Part shown: piece after piece, positions 52,622-61,954 of the stretch
Layout of the letters: each line of letters opens with the position of its first letter
Position numbering within the stretch: the first letter of the stretch is position 1
Made by a program: the position numbers and the translations under genes
Assembly (NCBI RefSeq): GCF_900099655.1
Contig: NZ_FNDC01000008.1
Location: 107,308 to 171,307 of the forward strand
Origin: Planococcus glaciei
Lineage (GTDB): Bacteria > Bacillota > Bacilli > Bacillales_A > Planococcaceae
Reading direction: 5' to 3'
DNA: 64,000 nt
The notes under the pieces: generated by a model
What the model was told of the DNA's origin: nothing
What the model saw: the letters and a program-made list of their open reading frames with translations, nothing else
The model's database searches: none

Positions 52622-55600
52622 TTAAGCAGATTCGGCAGACAAGGCTTCGAGTTGTTCCAACACGTCTTCGAATGCCGGCTCTTCAGCAGCGGCAAAGAGG
52701 TAATGCCTGCCTTCTTCCCGTTTCAAAAGCTGCGCAAAATGCGTGACAGCTGCTTGTTTTTGGCCAAGCAGCATTTCGCTGCGCGCCAGCTCGTAGTATG
52801 CCGGCAAATAATCGTCTTCGTCTTCGATCAATGACAGCAGGATTTCCTGAGCGAGCGCCGCTTCCTCCACTTCGATATACGCCATGCCGAGGTTCAGGCG
52901 GATCCACTCATGGTCTTTCAGCTGTTCCGGCAAGCGGTCTTTAAACGCCGGCACTTCACCAGGGCGCCGTTCAGCCAGCAAATGCAGCAGGCGGACATAG
53001 CCTTCTGCATGGAAAGGCTCCAACCGGATCACTTCTTCAAACTGTTCCCGCGCTTTTTTGGTTTCATCGATCACCGCCAAGGCTTCGCCCCGCAACATAA
53101 GGACGCGGGTATCGGATGGCTGTTGTTCGTGGAGCTTCCGGGCTGCAACTGCAGCCGACCGGGCAAGCTTATACGACTCTTTTTCATCCGCCAGCTGAAG
53201 CGTCGCTTGTATCAATAAAAGCGCCGCCTCGTAATTCCCGGTGCGTTCCACAAACGGCTTCAGCTCATCGACCGCTTCTTTGGCCATATCGCGCGACAGG
53301 TAGAGCGAGGCCAATTGCATGACCGGCAGTTCGTTGTCCGGCAAGCGTTTGATGGCTGCTTCATACAAGGAAATCACTTGGGTGATCGTGCGCAGCGAGC
53401 GTGTGTTATGCCGCAATTTGTTCAGCATCCCTTTCGGTTCTTCCTGTTCGGCTTCTTCGAACCACTGCGCCAAAAACTGCGCACTGTGCGCTTTCGCCAT
53501 CGCCAGGTCCTCTCCGGCAAGCCGCCGCTTCAAACGTTTCTCGATTTCCGCGGTTTTGCCGATTCGGCTGAGCATCAAAACGTATTTTTCGTACAGTCCG
53601 ACAATCTCCGGATGTTCGTCGATCATTTCTTCCAGCAGGACCGCTGCGCGTTTAAAATCGCCTTGGCGCTCGCAGAACTCGACGTGATCAAAATGCGAGG
53701 CATGCGCGCCGTTTGTCGCTTTCGCCTCAAGAAACAAAGCGTCCGCCTCTTTCAAACGGCCTTCTTTTTCCGCAACATGCGCTTTCGCTGAAAGCAGCCA
53801 TTCTTCCGGCACTTTCTCGGAAATTTTCTCTAAAGTTCCAGCAATCAATTGAACCGCTTGTTCGGAATCCGCTAAGGCAAACAATTCTTCAAAATCCAGT
53901 TCCTGCGGATCGTGCTCCAATACATGAAGCGCTTCGATAAATGCCCGTTCCGGATTGCCGCTCGCCGCATAAGCACGCATCATCGCTGTGTGGGCGGCGC
54001 TAAAGCTTGGATCCAATTCAATGCAGCGGCGGTAGTTCAAGATGGCCTGTTCATTTTTCTCCCGCTTTTCTTCCAAGAGGCCGAGGCGGTAGCAAGCCGG
54101 AGCATAGTTGGCAAGGTCAAGCGCCTGTTTGTACAGCTTGCGTGCATAGCGGTGGTTTTCGGCTTCTTCGTGCAGTTCGCCTTCCAAACACAAAAGAATT
54201 TCATCGGGCTGAGTTTCACGCAAGGCTTGAATGTGTTCCAGCACCCGCGTCCGGTGCAACGGCGCTTCCTCCCCGAATTCAGCGTATTTAATGGCCAGAT
54301 CATGAAAACCGTCCCGATCTCTATCGGAGAGTCCTTCTTCAAGCAGGCTGAGCGCCTTTGCTTTGCCGGAATCATCTGCCCATTCTTCCCACAACAGGGA
54401 AGCAACCCGAATGAAGAAGCCGGCATCGCCTTCTCTAACATAACCTTCAATCCAGTTGTGCGCTTCCAGATAACGTTCCTGTTTAATCAACACATGGGCG
54501 ATATGCGACACCGCAAACAAATCTTTTGGATCCAGTTCCAGCGCTTTCCGGTACTCCGCTTCCGCTTTTGGATACTCCTTCTGCTCCGTAGCGATGTGCC
54601 CGAGATACATATGCAAATCGGTATTTGCAATGCCTTCGTCGAGCGCCTTTTTCGCTTCCGCCCAGTTTTCCGCTTCCATATGGATTTCCGCCATCCGCAA
54701 ATACGGGAACGGTTCGCCGGACTCCAATTCAATCGACCGCTTGAACGCATCAAGCGCTTCGGCGTCCCGGCCCAACTGCTGCAGGCAGCAGCCCATCTGG
54801 TAAATGAAGAACTCGTCTTCCGGCTCGCTTTCGGCCAGTTTGCGGAAGCGTTCCAACGCTTTTTCATGCGCACCGGATTCGGATTGGATCAAGGCGTGGT
54901 TGATTTGGACGGACACACTGCTTGGCAGCTGGTCAAGCGCGATGCTGGACCATTTGAACGCCTGGTAGACCTTGCCCATTTCCGTATAACAGCGGGCAAG
55001 CCGGCTATAGGCGTCGGGCTGCACGGGATCCATTTCAATGGAGCGTTTCAAAAAGGGAACGGCTTTGTCAAAAGCGTCCTGCTTCATCAAAATGGCGCCT
55101 TTTAAATACTGCGCATAGGGGCTGGTTTTGATCTCCACGTGTTCCAGGCATTGCAAGGCATCCGGCAGTTGATCGCTGACAAAGTGCATATGGGCAGCCA
55201 ATAAAGCCACTTCCGCATCTTCTTTGCCAAACTCTGAATACAGCCGCTCCAGCCACTGGGGATGCAGGGCTTTGGCACGGTCGGTAAACAGCGACGACAA
55301 GCCGATGACGGCCGCGTAGCGCTCTTCAAGATGGGCAGTCAAAAACGCCAGGAACGCATCGCTTTCTTCCACTTCGCCTTCTTCGTCTTCCAGAAATTCA
55401 TACAGCTCCGTGAAAAAGCGGTGTTCATTTTCGTCAAGTGAGTTTAGGAGGTGTTTCTGTTCTTTTTCAACAAACACCATGCTCAGCGAATCGGACATCC
55501 GGTAGGTTTTCTGTGCGTCGGCATAAGCCAATAAATACGGTGCCAGATCGTTCGGATCCTGGATGATGAGCCCCTGCAGCCGGTCGTCATAGCCGACGAC

Positions 55601-56791
55601 CACTTGGACATGGGCGCTGTTTTCAATCATCATGCTGAGGAGGATCGGCACGCCGGCATCGATAAACTGCTTGTAAAGTGCAACGTCCCCTTTGAAATAC
55701 CGGGCACCGAGCCCAAGCGATTCCATGTATTTCATCGTAGTCCGGAGTTTGGTGCCGGTCACATCAAAGACATGGGAAGCGATTTCGTCCTGTCCAATGT
55801 TTTTGCCGTACACTTCCAGCATGAGCGACAACGAAGCCGGTACACAATAATTCATCTTCTGGACTTTCGGCGTTGTTTTCAGCAGGACCTGTTTTTCGTC
55901 CCGGCGAATCTCGGCTTTGCCGTAGATGCTGTCTTTTAACAGCTCGCGGTGCTTTTCAATCCAGGTTTCCAATTCCATCCACTGCTCAAGCCGGTACAAA
56001 CACACCGCTTTCAAATAAGTAAAATGATCCCGGTGAACATGGAACGGGTTTTTTTCATTAAATCCGTCCATCATACGCAGCGCATCCGCATAGCGTTCCA
56101 GGTGGAAAAGGCGGCTTACTTGTTCCGTCTCATAAGCCCAGCTGTTCTCTTCCAAGGCATCGCCTTCTTCAAGCACAGCCAACGATTCGGCTTGCCGGCC
56201 GAGCATCGACAAGACATCCGCATAAAACAGGCGCGCGAAGCTGTCCCGGTCATTCGACTCCTCGTCCAGCGCCTTTTTCAGCTCGTGTTCGGCTTTGTCC
56301 CATTCCCCGCTGTGCATGTAGTAATAGCCGGTCAAATCAGGCCATACGGACCCCCGCACGTGTTCGATTTTGGCCAGTTGTTCTTTCGCTTCCGGCAGCC
56401 GGTTTAACTGGCAAAAAACGCGCACCAGCAATTGATGGGCGGAAGCGAGTTCCTCCGCTTTGTAAGTGGAAGCTGCGGCCCCTTGCAGGCGGCCAAGCAT
56501 CTTTTCTTCCGCTTCCAGGCTTTTTCCGTTTTCAAGCAGCCGGCCGCAATGCCAGGCAAACGGACGCAGCGTTCCGAAACGCTTGTAAGCATGGGTCGCC
56601 AACAGATTGCTGTAATTGTATAAATCCGCTTCATCGGCAAGCCGCATCAGGCGGTAGTATTCTTCTTCCGTTTCAATGTCCCCGAGCCACTCGCGAAGCC
56701 GTTTGATGGAACGCGCGTCCCAGAGCCCGCGAATGGCTCGAATCATTTGTTCGGCAGTTTGGATTTCATGTGCTTTCATGTCAATGGCCAT
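52622..56791 (-). CDS. Giant TPR protein with an internal C39-like cysteine peptidase domain
   Basis: 1389 residues, no signal peptide or membrane helix, acidic, so cytoplasmic. Residues 1-290 and about 500-1389 consist of helical TPR-like repeats (for example PYLRMAEIHMEAENWAEAKKALDEGI, ILNYRRCIELDPSFSAAHTAMMRAY). In between (about 300-445) is a papain-like C39_2 domain: Gln311 and Cys316 in VQKMNYCVPASLSLML, His394 in SAHVQVVVGYDD and Asp412 in IIQDPND, a complete catalytic set. GGGAGAG precedes the ATG at 56791. The gene stands alone. A peptide-cleaving or deamidating scaffold protein is plausible; the target is unknown. Confidence 0.85.
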   Translation of the reverse strand: MAIDMKAHEIQTAEQMIRAIRGLWDARSIKRLREWLGDIETEEEYYRLMRLADEADLYNYSNLLATHAYKRFGTLRPFAWHCGRLLENGKSLEAEEKMLGRLQGAAASTYKAEELASAHQLLVRVFCQLNRLPEAKEQLAKIEHVRGSVWPDLTGYYYMHSGEWDKAEHELKKALDEESNDRDSFARLFYADVLSMLGRQAESLAVLEEGDALEENSWAYETEQVSRLFHLERYADALRMMDGFNEKNPFHVHRDHFTYLKAVCLYRLEQWMELETWIEKHRELLKDSIYGKAEIRRDEKQVLLKTTPKVQKMNYCVPASLSLMLEVYGKNIGQDEIASHVFDVTGTKLRTTMKYMESLGLGARYFKGDVALYKQFIDAGVPILLSMMIENSAHVQVVVGYDDRLQGLIIQDPNDLAPYLLAYADAQKTYRMSDSLSMVFVEKEQKHLLNSLDENEHRFFTELYEFLEDEEGEVEESDAFLAFLTAHLEERYAAVIGLSSLFTDRAKALHPQWLERLYSEFGKEDAEVALLAAHMHFVSDQLPDALQCLEHVEIKTSPYAQYLKGAILMKQDAFDKAVPFLKRSIEMDPVQPDAYSRLARCYTEMGKVYQAFKWSSIALDQLPSSVSVQINHALIQSESGAHEKALERFRKLAESEPEDEFFIYQMGCCLQQLGRDAEALDAFKRSIELESGEPFPYLRMAEIHMEAENWAEAKKALDEGIANTDLHMYLGHIATEQKEYPKAEAEYRKALELDPKDLFAVSHIAHVLIKQERYLEAHNWIEGYVREGDAGFFIRVASLLWEEWADDSGKAKALSLLEEGLSDRDRDGFHDLAIKYAEFGEEAPLHRTRVLEHIQALRETQPDEILLCLEGELHEEAENHRYARKLYKQALDLANYAPACYRLGLLEEKREKNEQAILNYRRCIELDPSFSAAHTAMMRAYAASGNPERAFIEALHVLEHDPQELDFEELFALADSEQAVQLIAGTLEKISEKVPEEWLLSAKAHVAEKEGRLKEADALFLEAKATNGAHASHFDHVEFCERQGDFKRAAVLLEEMIDEHPEIVGLYEKYVLMLSRIGKTAEIEKRLKRRLAGEDLAMAKAHSAQFLAQWFEEAEQEEPKGMLNKLRHNTRSLRTITQVISLYEAAIKRLPDNELPVMQLASLYLSRDMAKEAVDELKPFVERTGNYEAALLLIQATLQLADEKESYKLARSAAVAARKLHEQQPSDTRVLMLRGEALAVIDETKKAREQFEEVIRLEPFHAEGYVRLLHLLAERRPGEVPAFKDRLPEQLKDHEWIRLNLGMAYIEVEEAALAQEILLSLIEDEDDYLPAYYELARSEMLLGQKQAAVTHFAQLLKREEGRHYLFAAAEEPAFEDVLEQLEALSAESA

Positions 56792-56929
56792 TCTTTTTCT
56801 CTCCCTTATCCCCCTGCTTTTTTTGCAGTTTCTTAATTATATGTTGGAAAATTATAGGGTGCAACAGCTTTTTCTGAATTGTTGAATAGGTGAATCATTC
56901 CCTGCATTCTTTCGTAGGTCCCAACGCGT

Positions 56930-56967
56930 AAAAACAAAAAGTTCCTGGCGGAAACCGCCGGGAACTA
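56930..56967 (-). terminator. Terminator of the 97-residue protein gene
   Basis: Reverse strand AGTTCCCGGCGG pairs with CCGCCAGGAACT around a three-base loop, then TTTTTGTTTTTA. Confidence 0.85.
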
Positions 56968-57029
56968 ATCATGGTTGGTTTATAAAAGAATGTAAATTCT
57001 TCCGGATATGCCGGTGAAGAAGGCAGTTT

Positions 57030-57323
57030 TCAATGGGCTATCTGAATGTCGCCGTTCTCCCTGATTTGAACCGGCTGGTAGCTGTCCATAAATGCCAAGC
57101 CCACATGGCCATTCGCATTCAATTCCGTAATGCCTTTTATATAAGCTTCTTCGTCTGTAATCAAGCGGTAAAAATGGCAATTTCCTTCTTCTGTCTCGAT
57201 CGACTCTTCAAAGACGAATTTCTCCCCGTAGGTTTTCTCAAAATAACCAATCGCTTCTTCCTGGTTTTGGAATTTTGGCAATCCGGCTTGATCTTCTTTG
57301 CTGATCCGCTTTATGTCCGGCAT
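57030..57323 (-). CDS. Conserved-looking hypothetical protein
   Basis: 97 residues, acidic, no membrane helix: MPDIKRISKEDQAGLPKFQN, then EEAIGYFEKTYGEKFVFEESIETEEGNCHFYRLITDEEAY and a strand-rich end GHVGLAFMDSYQPVQIRENGDIQIAH. GGAG precedes the ATG and a good terminator follows, so it is a real gene. I do not recognise the family. Confidence 0.65.
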   Translation of the reverse strand: MPDIKRISKEDQAGLPKFQNQEEAIGYFEKTYGEKFVFEESIETEEGNCHFYRLITDEEAYIKGITELNANGHVGLAFMDSYQPVQIRENGDIQIAH

Positions 57324-57427
57324 ATTCCCACTCCTTATCGTTTTTGTTTAAATAAAGTTTCCCAGCTCGTCTCTTAAAGAATTTATCACATTTCACAAAT
57401 AACTTCTCAAGAATATGTAGACAAGAC

Positions 57428-57461
57428 AAAACGCCTAACCGGGAAAAAGGTTAGGCGTTTG
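57428..57461 (-). terminator. Terminator of the YiaA/YiaB-like gene
   Basis: ACGCCTAACC and GGTTAGGCGT flank an eight-base loop, then TTTTG on the reverse strand. Confidence 0.8.
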
Positions 57462-57473
57462 TTATTTACTGAT

Positions 57474-57929
57474 TTACTTGTCCTGGTTTGCTTCTTCCGT
57501 GTCCCGAACGTTCTTTTGTACAGTGACCACGGCGAACAAGCTCAAGACGAACGAGATGCCGTAAAAGCCTTTTTCGCTTAAAATGATGCTTCCTGCGTTA
57601 AACAGCCCGATGGCCATAAGTGCAATTGCCGCAATCAAGGCAAACCAGCTGATGCCGTAATACAGGTTCGTGACCCGAATTCCTTCGTCGCGGTCTCTGA
57701 CGGCTTTTTGGAGCGAAACGGCGGAATAGAGCCCAAGGATCAATAAAGCAATATAATAGCCTTTTTCGTTCAGTTCCATCGCCGCATTGTACAATCCGAT
57801 CAAATAAGTCGACACCCCAATTAGGAGTGCCCCCCAAGCCGCCCCTTTAAATGCCGCGGTCGGTTCGCCAAGCCTGCGTTTCTCTCTCGGTTTTTCCGGA
57901 AACAACTCTTCGTTTTTGTCACCCAACAT
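57474..57929 (-). CDS. YiaA/YiaB two-helix-domain membrane protein
   Basis: 151 residues with four helices arranged as two repeats. Each repeat ends in a conserved block: LNEKGYYIALLILGLYSAVSLQKAVRD (about 55-82) and LSEKGFYGISFVLSLFAVVTVQKNVRD (about 118-145), the YiaA/YiaB signature. Function unknown; membrane location is clear. The ATG at 57929 is nine bases after GAGGGG; the frame opens at 57953. Confidence 0.82.
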   Translation of the reverse strand: MLGDKNEELFPEKPREKRRLGEPTAAFKGAAWGALLIGVSTYLIGLYNAAMELNEKGYYIALLILGLYSAVSLQKAVRDRDEGIRVTNLYYGISWFALIAAIALMAIGLFNAGSIILSEKGFYGISFVLSLFAVVTVQKNVRDTEEANQDK

Positions 57930-58206
57930 ATAACTAGCCCCTCTCGTCTGCAACGCATCATAATCTATATGCAGGACGCTTCAGAAAACTTTCACGCCCG
58001 TTGAATACTTAAGTAATTCCTATTTACCTGATTAAACCGTATGTACATTTATTGGACTCACACTTTTTTCCATTAATAGATATATTTTATCACACTCTGC
58101 TTCTCCTATTCACTATTGTTCCATAAAAATTTAAGACCCCTATTTCTTTTTTGCAGAACAGGAAATGGACATTCCCTTTAGTGCAACTGCCCTTGCGGCG
58201 AGCATT

Positions 58207-58845
58207 TCAGTACAGCGTTTCCCGGTAACTTTTCTCCAAGATTTTACCCACGGCTTCTTCGTCGATTTTCGGCAACTTTGCATGGGCTGCCAGGATTTTC
58301 GCGCCTTTTGGAAGTTCCTCTTTGTCTCCCCAGCTCTCAGGTTCCCACAGTCCCGAACGCCGGAACGCCTTAGCGCAATGAATAAAGCATTCCTCTACGT
58401 CCACACCGATTCCAAGAAGCGGCCTTTTGCCATGTGCCGCCATTTTCTCCAGCAATTCTTCGTCCTGGATGATGCTGGCTTTTCCATTCACGCGCAAAGT
58501 CTCGCCGAGTCCCGGAATCAGGAACAGCAAGCCGATATTTGGATTCGCTAAAATGTTCCGCATCGAATCCATTCGTTTGTTTCCAGGACGTTCGGGGATG
58601 ATCAATTGTTTTTCATTCAGCACATACACAAATCCGGGATCGTCTCCGCGCGGGGAGACGTCGCACCTGCCGAAGGCGTCCGCTGTAGAAATCGTGAGAA
58701 AAGGAGATTTGGCGATAAAATCCCTGCAATGCTCATCCAAATAGGAAATGACTTTATTGTTCACCAATTCGCTCGGCTGGCCGGTGATTTCACGCAGTTC
58801 TTCTACGTTCTTTACGGTGTTTGGAAATGTTGGAGCGATTTTCAT
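58207..58845 (-). CDS. Pyridoxamine 5'-phosphate oxidase-like flavin-binding protein
   Basis: 212 residues. The split-barrel FMN-binding core shows KSPFLTISTADAFGRCDVSPRGDDPGFVYVLNEKQLIIPERPGNKRMDSMRNILANPNIGLLFLIPGLGETLRVNGKA, the pattern of the MSMEG_1061/PPOX-class family. These proteins bind FMN, F420 or heme; in Firmicutes FMN is likely. Substrate unknown. The C-terminal CFIHCAKAFRRSGLWEPESW is also family-typical. The upstream gap 57930-58206 has no gene. Confidence 0.85.
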   Translation of the reverse strand: MKIAPTFPNTVKNVEELREITGQPSELVNNKVISYLDEHCRDFIAKSPFLTISTADAFGRCDVSPRGDDPGFVYVLNEKQLIIPERPGNKRMDSMRNILANPNIGLLFLIPGLGETLRVNGKASIIQDEELLEKMAAHGKRPLLGIGVDVEECFIHCAKAFRRSGLWEPESWGDKEELPKGAKILAAHAKLPKIDEEAVGKILEKSYRETLY

Positions 58846-59001
58846 CGGTGTTCATCCTCTCGTTTTTCGTTGCACAGACCTTTCCAAATGTTCATGCAGC
58901 CGAATTTTGTCCGTTCTTCTTTTATGAACATTCGGGAAAGAGTCTAAAGCATACAAAAGAAATGCGAAAATTTTTTCAGGTCTGTTAGGATAGATTATTT
59001 C

Positions 59002-59454
59002 TTACTGGTTATCGAGTTGTTCTGCCAACCCGATTAAAAGCCCTTCGGGTCCACGAATGTAGCAAAGCCGATACGAGTCCTCATACTGAACAATTTCGCC
59101 AACGAGCTGTGCACCGTGCTTGATGAGCCGGGATACCATTTCGTCAATGTCTTCAACGGTGAACATGACGCGCAAATAACCGAGGGCATTTACAGGAGCG
59201 GTCCGGTGGTCTGAGATTGTCGGCGGGGTGAGAAATCGCGACAGTTCAAGCCGGCTGTGGCCATCAGGGGTAGCCATCATAGCAATCTCGACACGCTGAG
59301 AACCCAATCCGGTTACGCGGCCAGCCCATTCCCCTTCGATAATCGACCGTCCTTCAAAATTCAAACCAATTTCTTCGAAAAATGCGATTGCGTCATCCAG
59401 CGAGTCCACCACAATGCCGACATTATCCATTCGGAGCAATTTGTTTTTCTCCAT
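59002..59454 (-). CDS. VOC-family protein
   Basis: 150 residues from an ATG after AAAGGAGGT. MDNVGIVVDSLDDAIAFFEEIGLNFEGR opens a vicinal-oxygen-chelate domain; RVEIAMMATPDGHSRLELSRFL and YIRGPEGLLIGLAEQL close the two beta-alpha-beta-beta-beta modules, with metal-ligand-like Glu residues. It resembles glyoxalase I/fosfomycin-resistance relatives; no substrate can be assigned. Confidence 0.85.
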   Translation of the reverse strand: MEKNKLLRMDNVGIVVDSLDDAIAFFEEIGLNFEGRSIIEGEWAGRVTGLGSQRVEIAMMATPDGHSRLELSRFLTPPTISDHRTAPVNALGYLRVMFTVEDIDEMVSRLIKHGAQLVGEIVQYEDSYRLCYIRGPEGLLIGLAEQLDNQ

Positions 59455-59556
59455 CGTTTTACCTCCTTTATGCATCTATATTTACTGTCTGATTGTCTTC
59501 CGAATACATTCGAGTTAAAAGTTGAAAATTCCTTTTTAATCTATTCATGATCAACC

Positions 59557-59655
59557 TCATTTAAACTCTTCCGGACTCCAAGCAGCAATTTCATTTCCAG
59601 AAACAGCTACAATCAACCCGCCATCATCTTCAGGCGCAATAAAGCCAAAGCAGAG
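59557..59655 (-). pseudogene. Possible C-terminal gene remnant
   Basis: A reverse-strand frame without start encodes LCFGFIAPEDDGGLIVAVSG, NEIAAWSPEEFK and a stop. The composition is protein-like, but the frame begins at a stop codon, so at most the tail of a lost gene remains. Family unknown. Confidence 0.3.
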
Positions 59656-59670
59656 TTATTGATTCTCCAG

Positions 59671-60018
59671 TCATCTTCTATTCCGGATTGGGTAATGAAA
59701 CTGATCTTTCGGTATAATTGCGAATTTGGAAATAAACATCAGCAGCAGAAATAGAAAAGAAACCAGGCTGACAGTGTTGCCAATTTGCTGCGTTTGCGGC
59801 AGAACTCCCAAGTAAAAAAAGCCATTCAAAATAAGAAGAGTAACAAATCCTCCAAATGAAAAACTATAAAGATGATTGCCTAGGAGCAACCTTTTATTAA
59901 AAGGATTATTGGGTGAAACTGTTTTGTATAGCAGCACCGACTGTTGGACTTGTTTCACAAATCCATAAATGAACACGGAGAGAAACAGGATGGGAATTAC
60001 GTAATTAAGCCACTCCAT
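59671..60018 (-). CDS. Small membrane protein
   Basis: 115 residues with three hydrophobic segments (about 5-22, 50-72, 82-103) and a basic C-terminus IPKDQFHYPIRNRR. GGAGG lies seven bases before the ATG at 60018. AT-rich, unlike the genes before 59 kb. Function unknown. Confidence 0.6.
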   Translation of the reverse strand: MEWLNYVIPILFLSVFIYGFVKQVQQSVLLYKTVSPNNPFNKRLLLGNHLYSFSFGGFVTLLILNGFFYLGVLPQTQQIGNTVSLVSFLFLLLMFISKFAIIPKDQFHYPIRNRR

Positions 60019-60576
60019 CAAAACACCTCCACTTTATTTGTATAACACGTTAAATATGCACTTCAGTTTATTATAAAATTTTTACTTAGCCGAAAGAATC
60101 GCAACAGCAAAATGAAAAAAAGGAGATGCTAGTATCTATAAGAGTGATAGAAATTTTTCCTTATTAATTCTTCTCTTACTTTTCCACATTTTAACATATA
60201 AAAGGTTTATTTATCTATGTAGGAAAATTAATTTTTCAGACTCTTCATTCATTCGCCGTGGACCAACAACTAACGACATCTTTTTTATTTTATAAGTTTT
60301 TTTAGTACTCCATCTTCTTTATATCTTTAATGTACAAGAGTTCGCAAAAACATACTCCTATGAACAAAAAGAAAAATTAAAGGTGCTTACCGTGCTTCAT
60401 TTTCTCAGGTAGAGGAAGCGATGGGTGATTTCTGTCCATTTTCACCATTTTGGTCCTTGTTCTATTTGCGGATGGAAACGAGAGGATGAGAGAAGCAAGA
60501 ATGATCCATCTGGAGGAATTTAAACGGAGAATCGGAAAAATAGATAAGGGGTTCTACGCTTCGAAGCAATGAAGAA
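60019..60576. other. AT-rich gap without a supported gene
   Basis: One + strand frame ending at 60572 (ADGNERMREARMIHLEEFKR and eight further residues before its stop) looks protein-like, but has no ribosome site or certain start. Otherwise nothing was seen. Confidence 0.35.
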
Positions 60577-60610
60577 AAAACAATCGGTTTGAGAAAAACC
60601 GATCGTCTTT
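60577..60610 (-). terminator. Terminator of the methyltransferase gene
   Basis: GATCGGTTT and AAACCGATT flank a five-base loop; TTTTTT follows on the reverse strand. Confidence 0.75.
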
Positions 60611-60635
60611 TTATGAATAACCTGTCTCGTATTGA

Positions 60636-61226
60636 TTACGGTTTCTGTCCAATAAACTGGATGACATGGGACAATCCATTATGAAGATCGCCTTCATGGC
60701 GGGTGACCTCGCCCATAAAGAAATGGACGATTCGCCAATCGCTGAATTCCTGTAGAAAATCTTCCGGCCGGTAGAGAAAATCGACTTCTTTCGGACCGCC
60801 GCTCCCGTAGGGAATTTGGTAATGGGAATAGACTTCTGCTATAAAATACCCACCCGGCTTTAAGGCTTCCTTGACTCCTTTAATGGTTTTGTGCCGGATT
60901 TCCCCTGGGAAATGCCCAAAAACATTCACAATCCCGTCCCACCGGTTTTGCTGCCACTGAACTTCTGCCAAATCAACGAGCTCTGTATTTACGTGGACGT
61001 TTTGTTTCGCTGCCAGCTTGCCCACTTTGTCCAGTCCGAATTCGGCATAATCCCATGCCGAGACGCTCAGCCCTTGTTCGGCCAAGAAGACGGCGTTTCT
61101 TCCTTCCCCTTCCGCGATGGACAGTACTTCTCCGTAAAGGAGGGACTGCTTTTCCTTCAGGAACACATTCGGTTCGGTTCCGTAGACGTACTTCTCATTT
61201 TTGAAACGATCATTCCACATGGTCAT
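60636..61226 (-). CDS. Class I SAM-dependent methyltransferase
   Basis: 196 residues. Motif I VLSIAEGEGRNAVFLAEQG (about 33-51), motif II acid in VSAWDYAEFG, motif IV VQWQQNRWDGIVNVFGHFP, motif VI LKPGGYFIAEVY. The TehB/UbiE-like small enzymes have this layout. GGAGG lies seven bases before the ATG. The methyl acceptor is unknown. Confidence 0.85.
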   Translation of the reverse strand: MTMWNDRFKNEKYVYGTEPNVFLKEKQSLLYGEVLSIAEGEGRNAVFLAEQGLSVSAWDYAEFGLDKVGKLAAKQNVHVNTELVDLAEVQWQQNRWDGIVNVFGHFPGEIRHKTIKGVKEALKPGGYFIAEVYSHYQIPYGSGGPKEVDFLYRPEDFLQEFSDWRIVHFFMGEVTRHEGDLHNGLSHVIQFIGQKP

Positions 61227-61404
61227 TGGATGTCCTCCTTGCTTTCTCTTGGATTGTTAAGGGGTTTTCAGTAAAGCATATTGTTGTTCTTCCCCTATCT
61301 TCTGATAAAAGCGTCCAGTGGAGCAAGCTTTAGGTTCTATAGCTCATCCCACCTGAAAAAAACAGCCTAGTTCAAAACCTTTTTTTCGCTCAGCGGAATA
61401 CATA

Positions 61405-61445
61405 AAAGGAAAGGAGACCGGCCAGGCAGCCGCCTTTCCTTTTAA
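61405..61445 (-). terminator. Terminator of the small membrane ORF
   Basis: AAAAGGAAAGGAG on the + strand pairs with CCTTTCCTTTT over a 15-base loop; on the reverse strand a T-rich tail follows. Confidence 0.55.
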
Positions 61446-61474
61446 ATTCATATTTCTGTTTAGAAGATTTCGCT

Positions 61475-61618
61475 TCAGATCTTGATGGCTGTCCTTAAAA
61501 TTAAAAGCGTCAAGATGCAGTGGAGGTACTGACCATGCTTTATACCAAACGGTGCAGCCAAAATGATGAATGTGATAGAGACTGACATTGCAACGACTAA
61601 AATATGTAATAACAGCAT
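61475..61618 (-). CDS. Possible small membrane protein
   Basis: 47 residues from an ATG at 61618: MLLLHILVVAMSVSITFIIL, AAPFGIKHGQYLHCILTLLILRTAIKI. Two apolar helices flank a polar turn. No clear ribosome site; the frame continues upstream in a protein-like way (NVIETKKLVNLVSVLV), so the true start may be earlier or the gene truncated. A terminator lies 30 bases downstream. Confidence 0.4.
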   Translation of the reverse strand: MLLLHILVVAMSVSITFIILAAPFGIKHGQYLHCILTLLILRTAIKI

Positions 61619-61796
61619 AACTAAGACCGACACCAGGTTTACAAGCTTTTTTGTTTCGATAACGTTAGAGAGGCAACATCAGATCCATTTAAATGCAAGT
61701 TTTAAATCCTTTTAACCTCGCCTTTTGAATGTATCATTTTTTTATAGAAATCAGGTTCTGTGTATTTTTTAATTAAACGCATGGAATTGGGAGACT

Positions 61797-61828
61797 GAAT
61801 ACAACATAATTAGTATTATGTAATATTC
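61797..61828. repeat. Palindromic element R1 (32 bases)
   Basis: Left arm GAATACAACATAAT, core TAGT, right arm ATTATGTAATATTC. Arms pair with three mismatches. It precedes the SUKH-DUF4241 unit. Confidence 0.8.
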
Positions 61829-61954
61829 AAAATTATTAAAAACGCACTCTCCTTGATTTTGGTAAAATAGGAATAGTCAATTTTGTAGCTCTTTTAAGAA
61901 AAAACAAATACAAAATTTCACTTTCGCAATCGGATTGCAAATGGAGGATAAAGC

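Noticed and set aside
53912..55105. 397-codon + strand frame inside the TPR-C39 gene
   Set aside because: Long antisense frame created by the codon bias of the repetitive TPR gene; Phe/Arg/Gln-rich and without a start signal.
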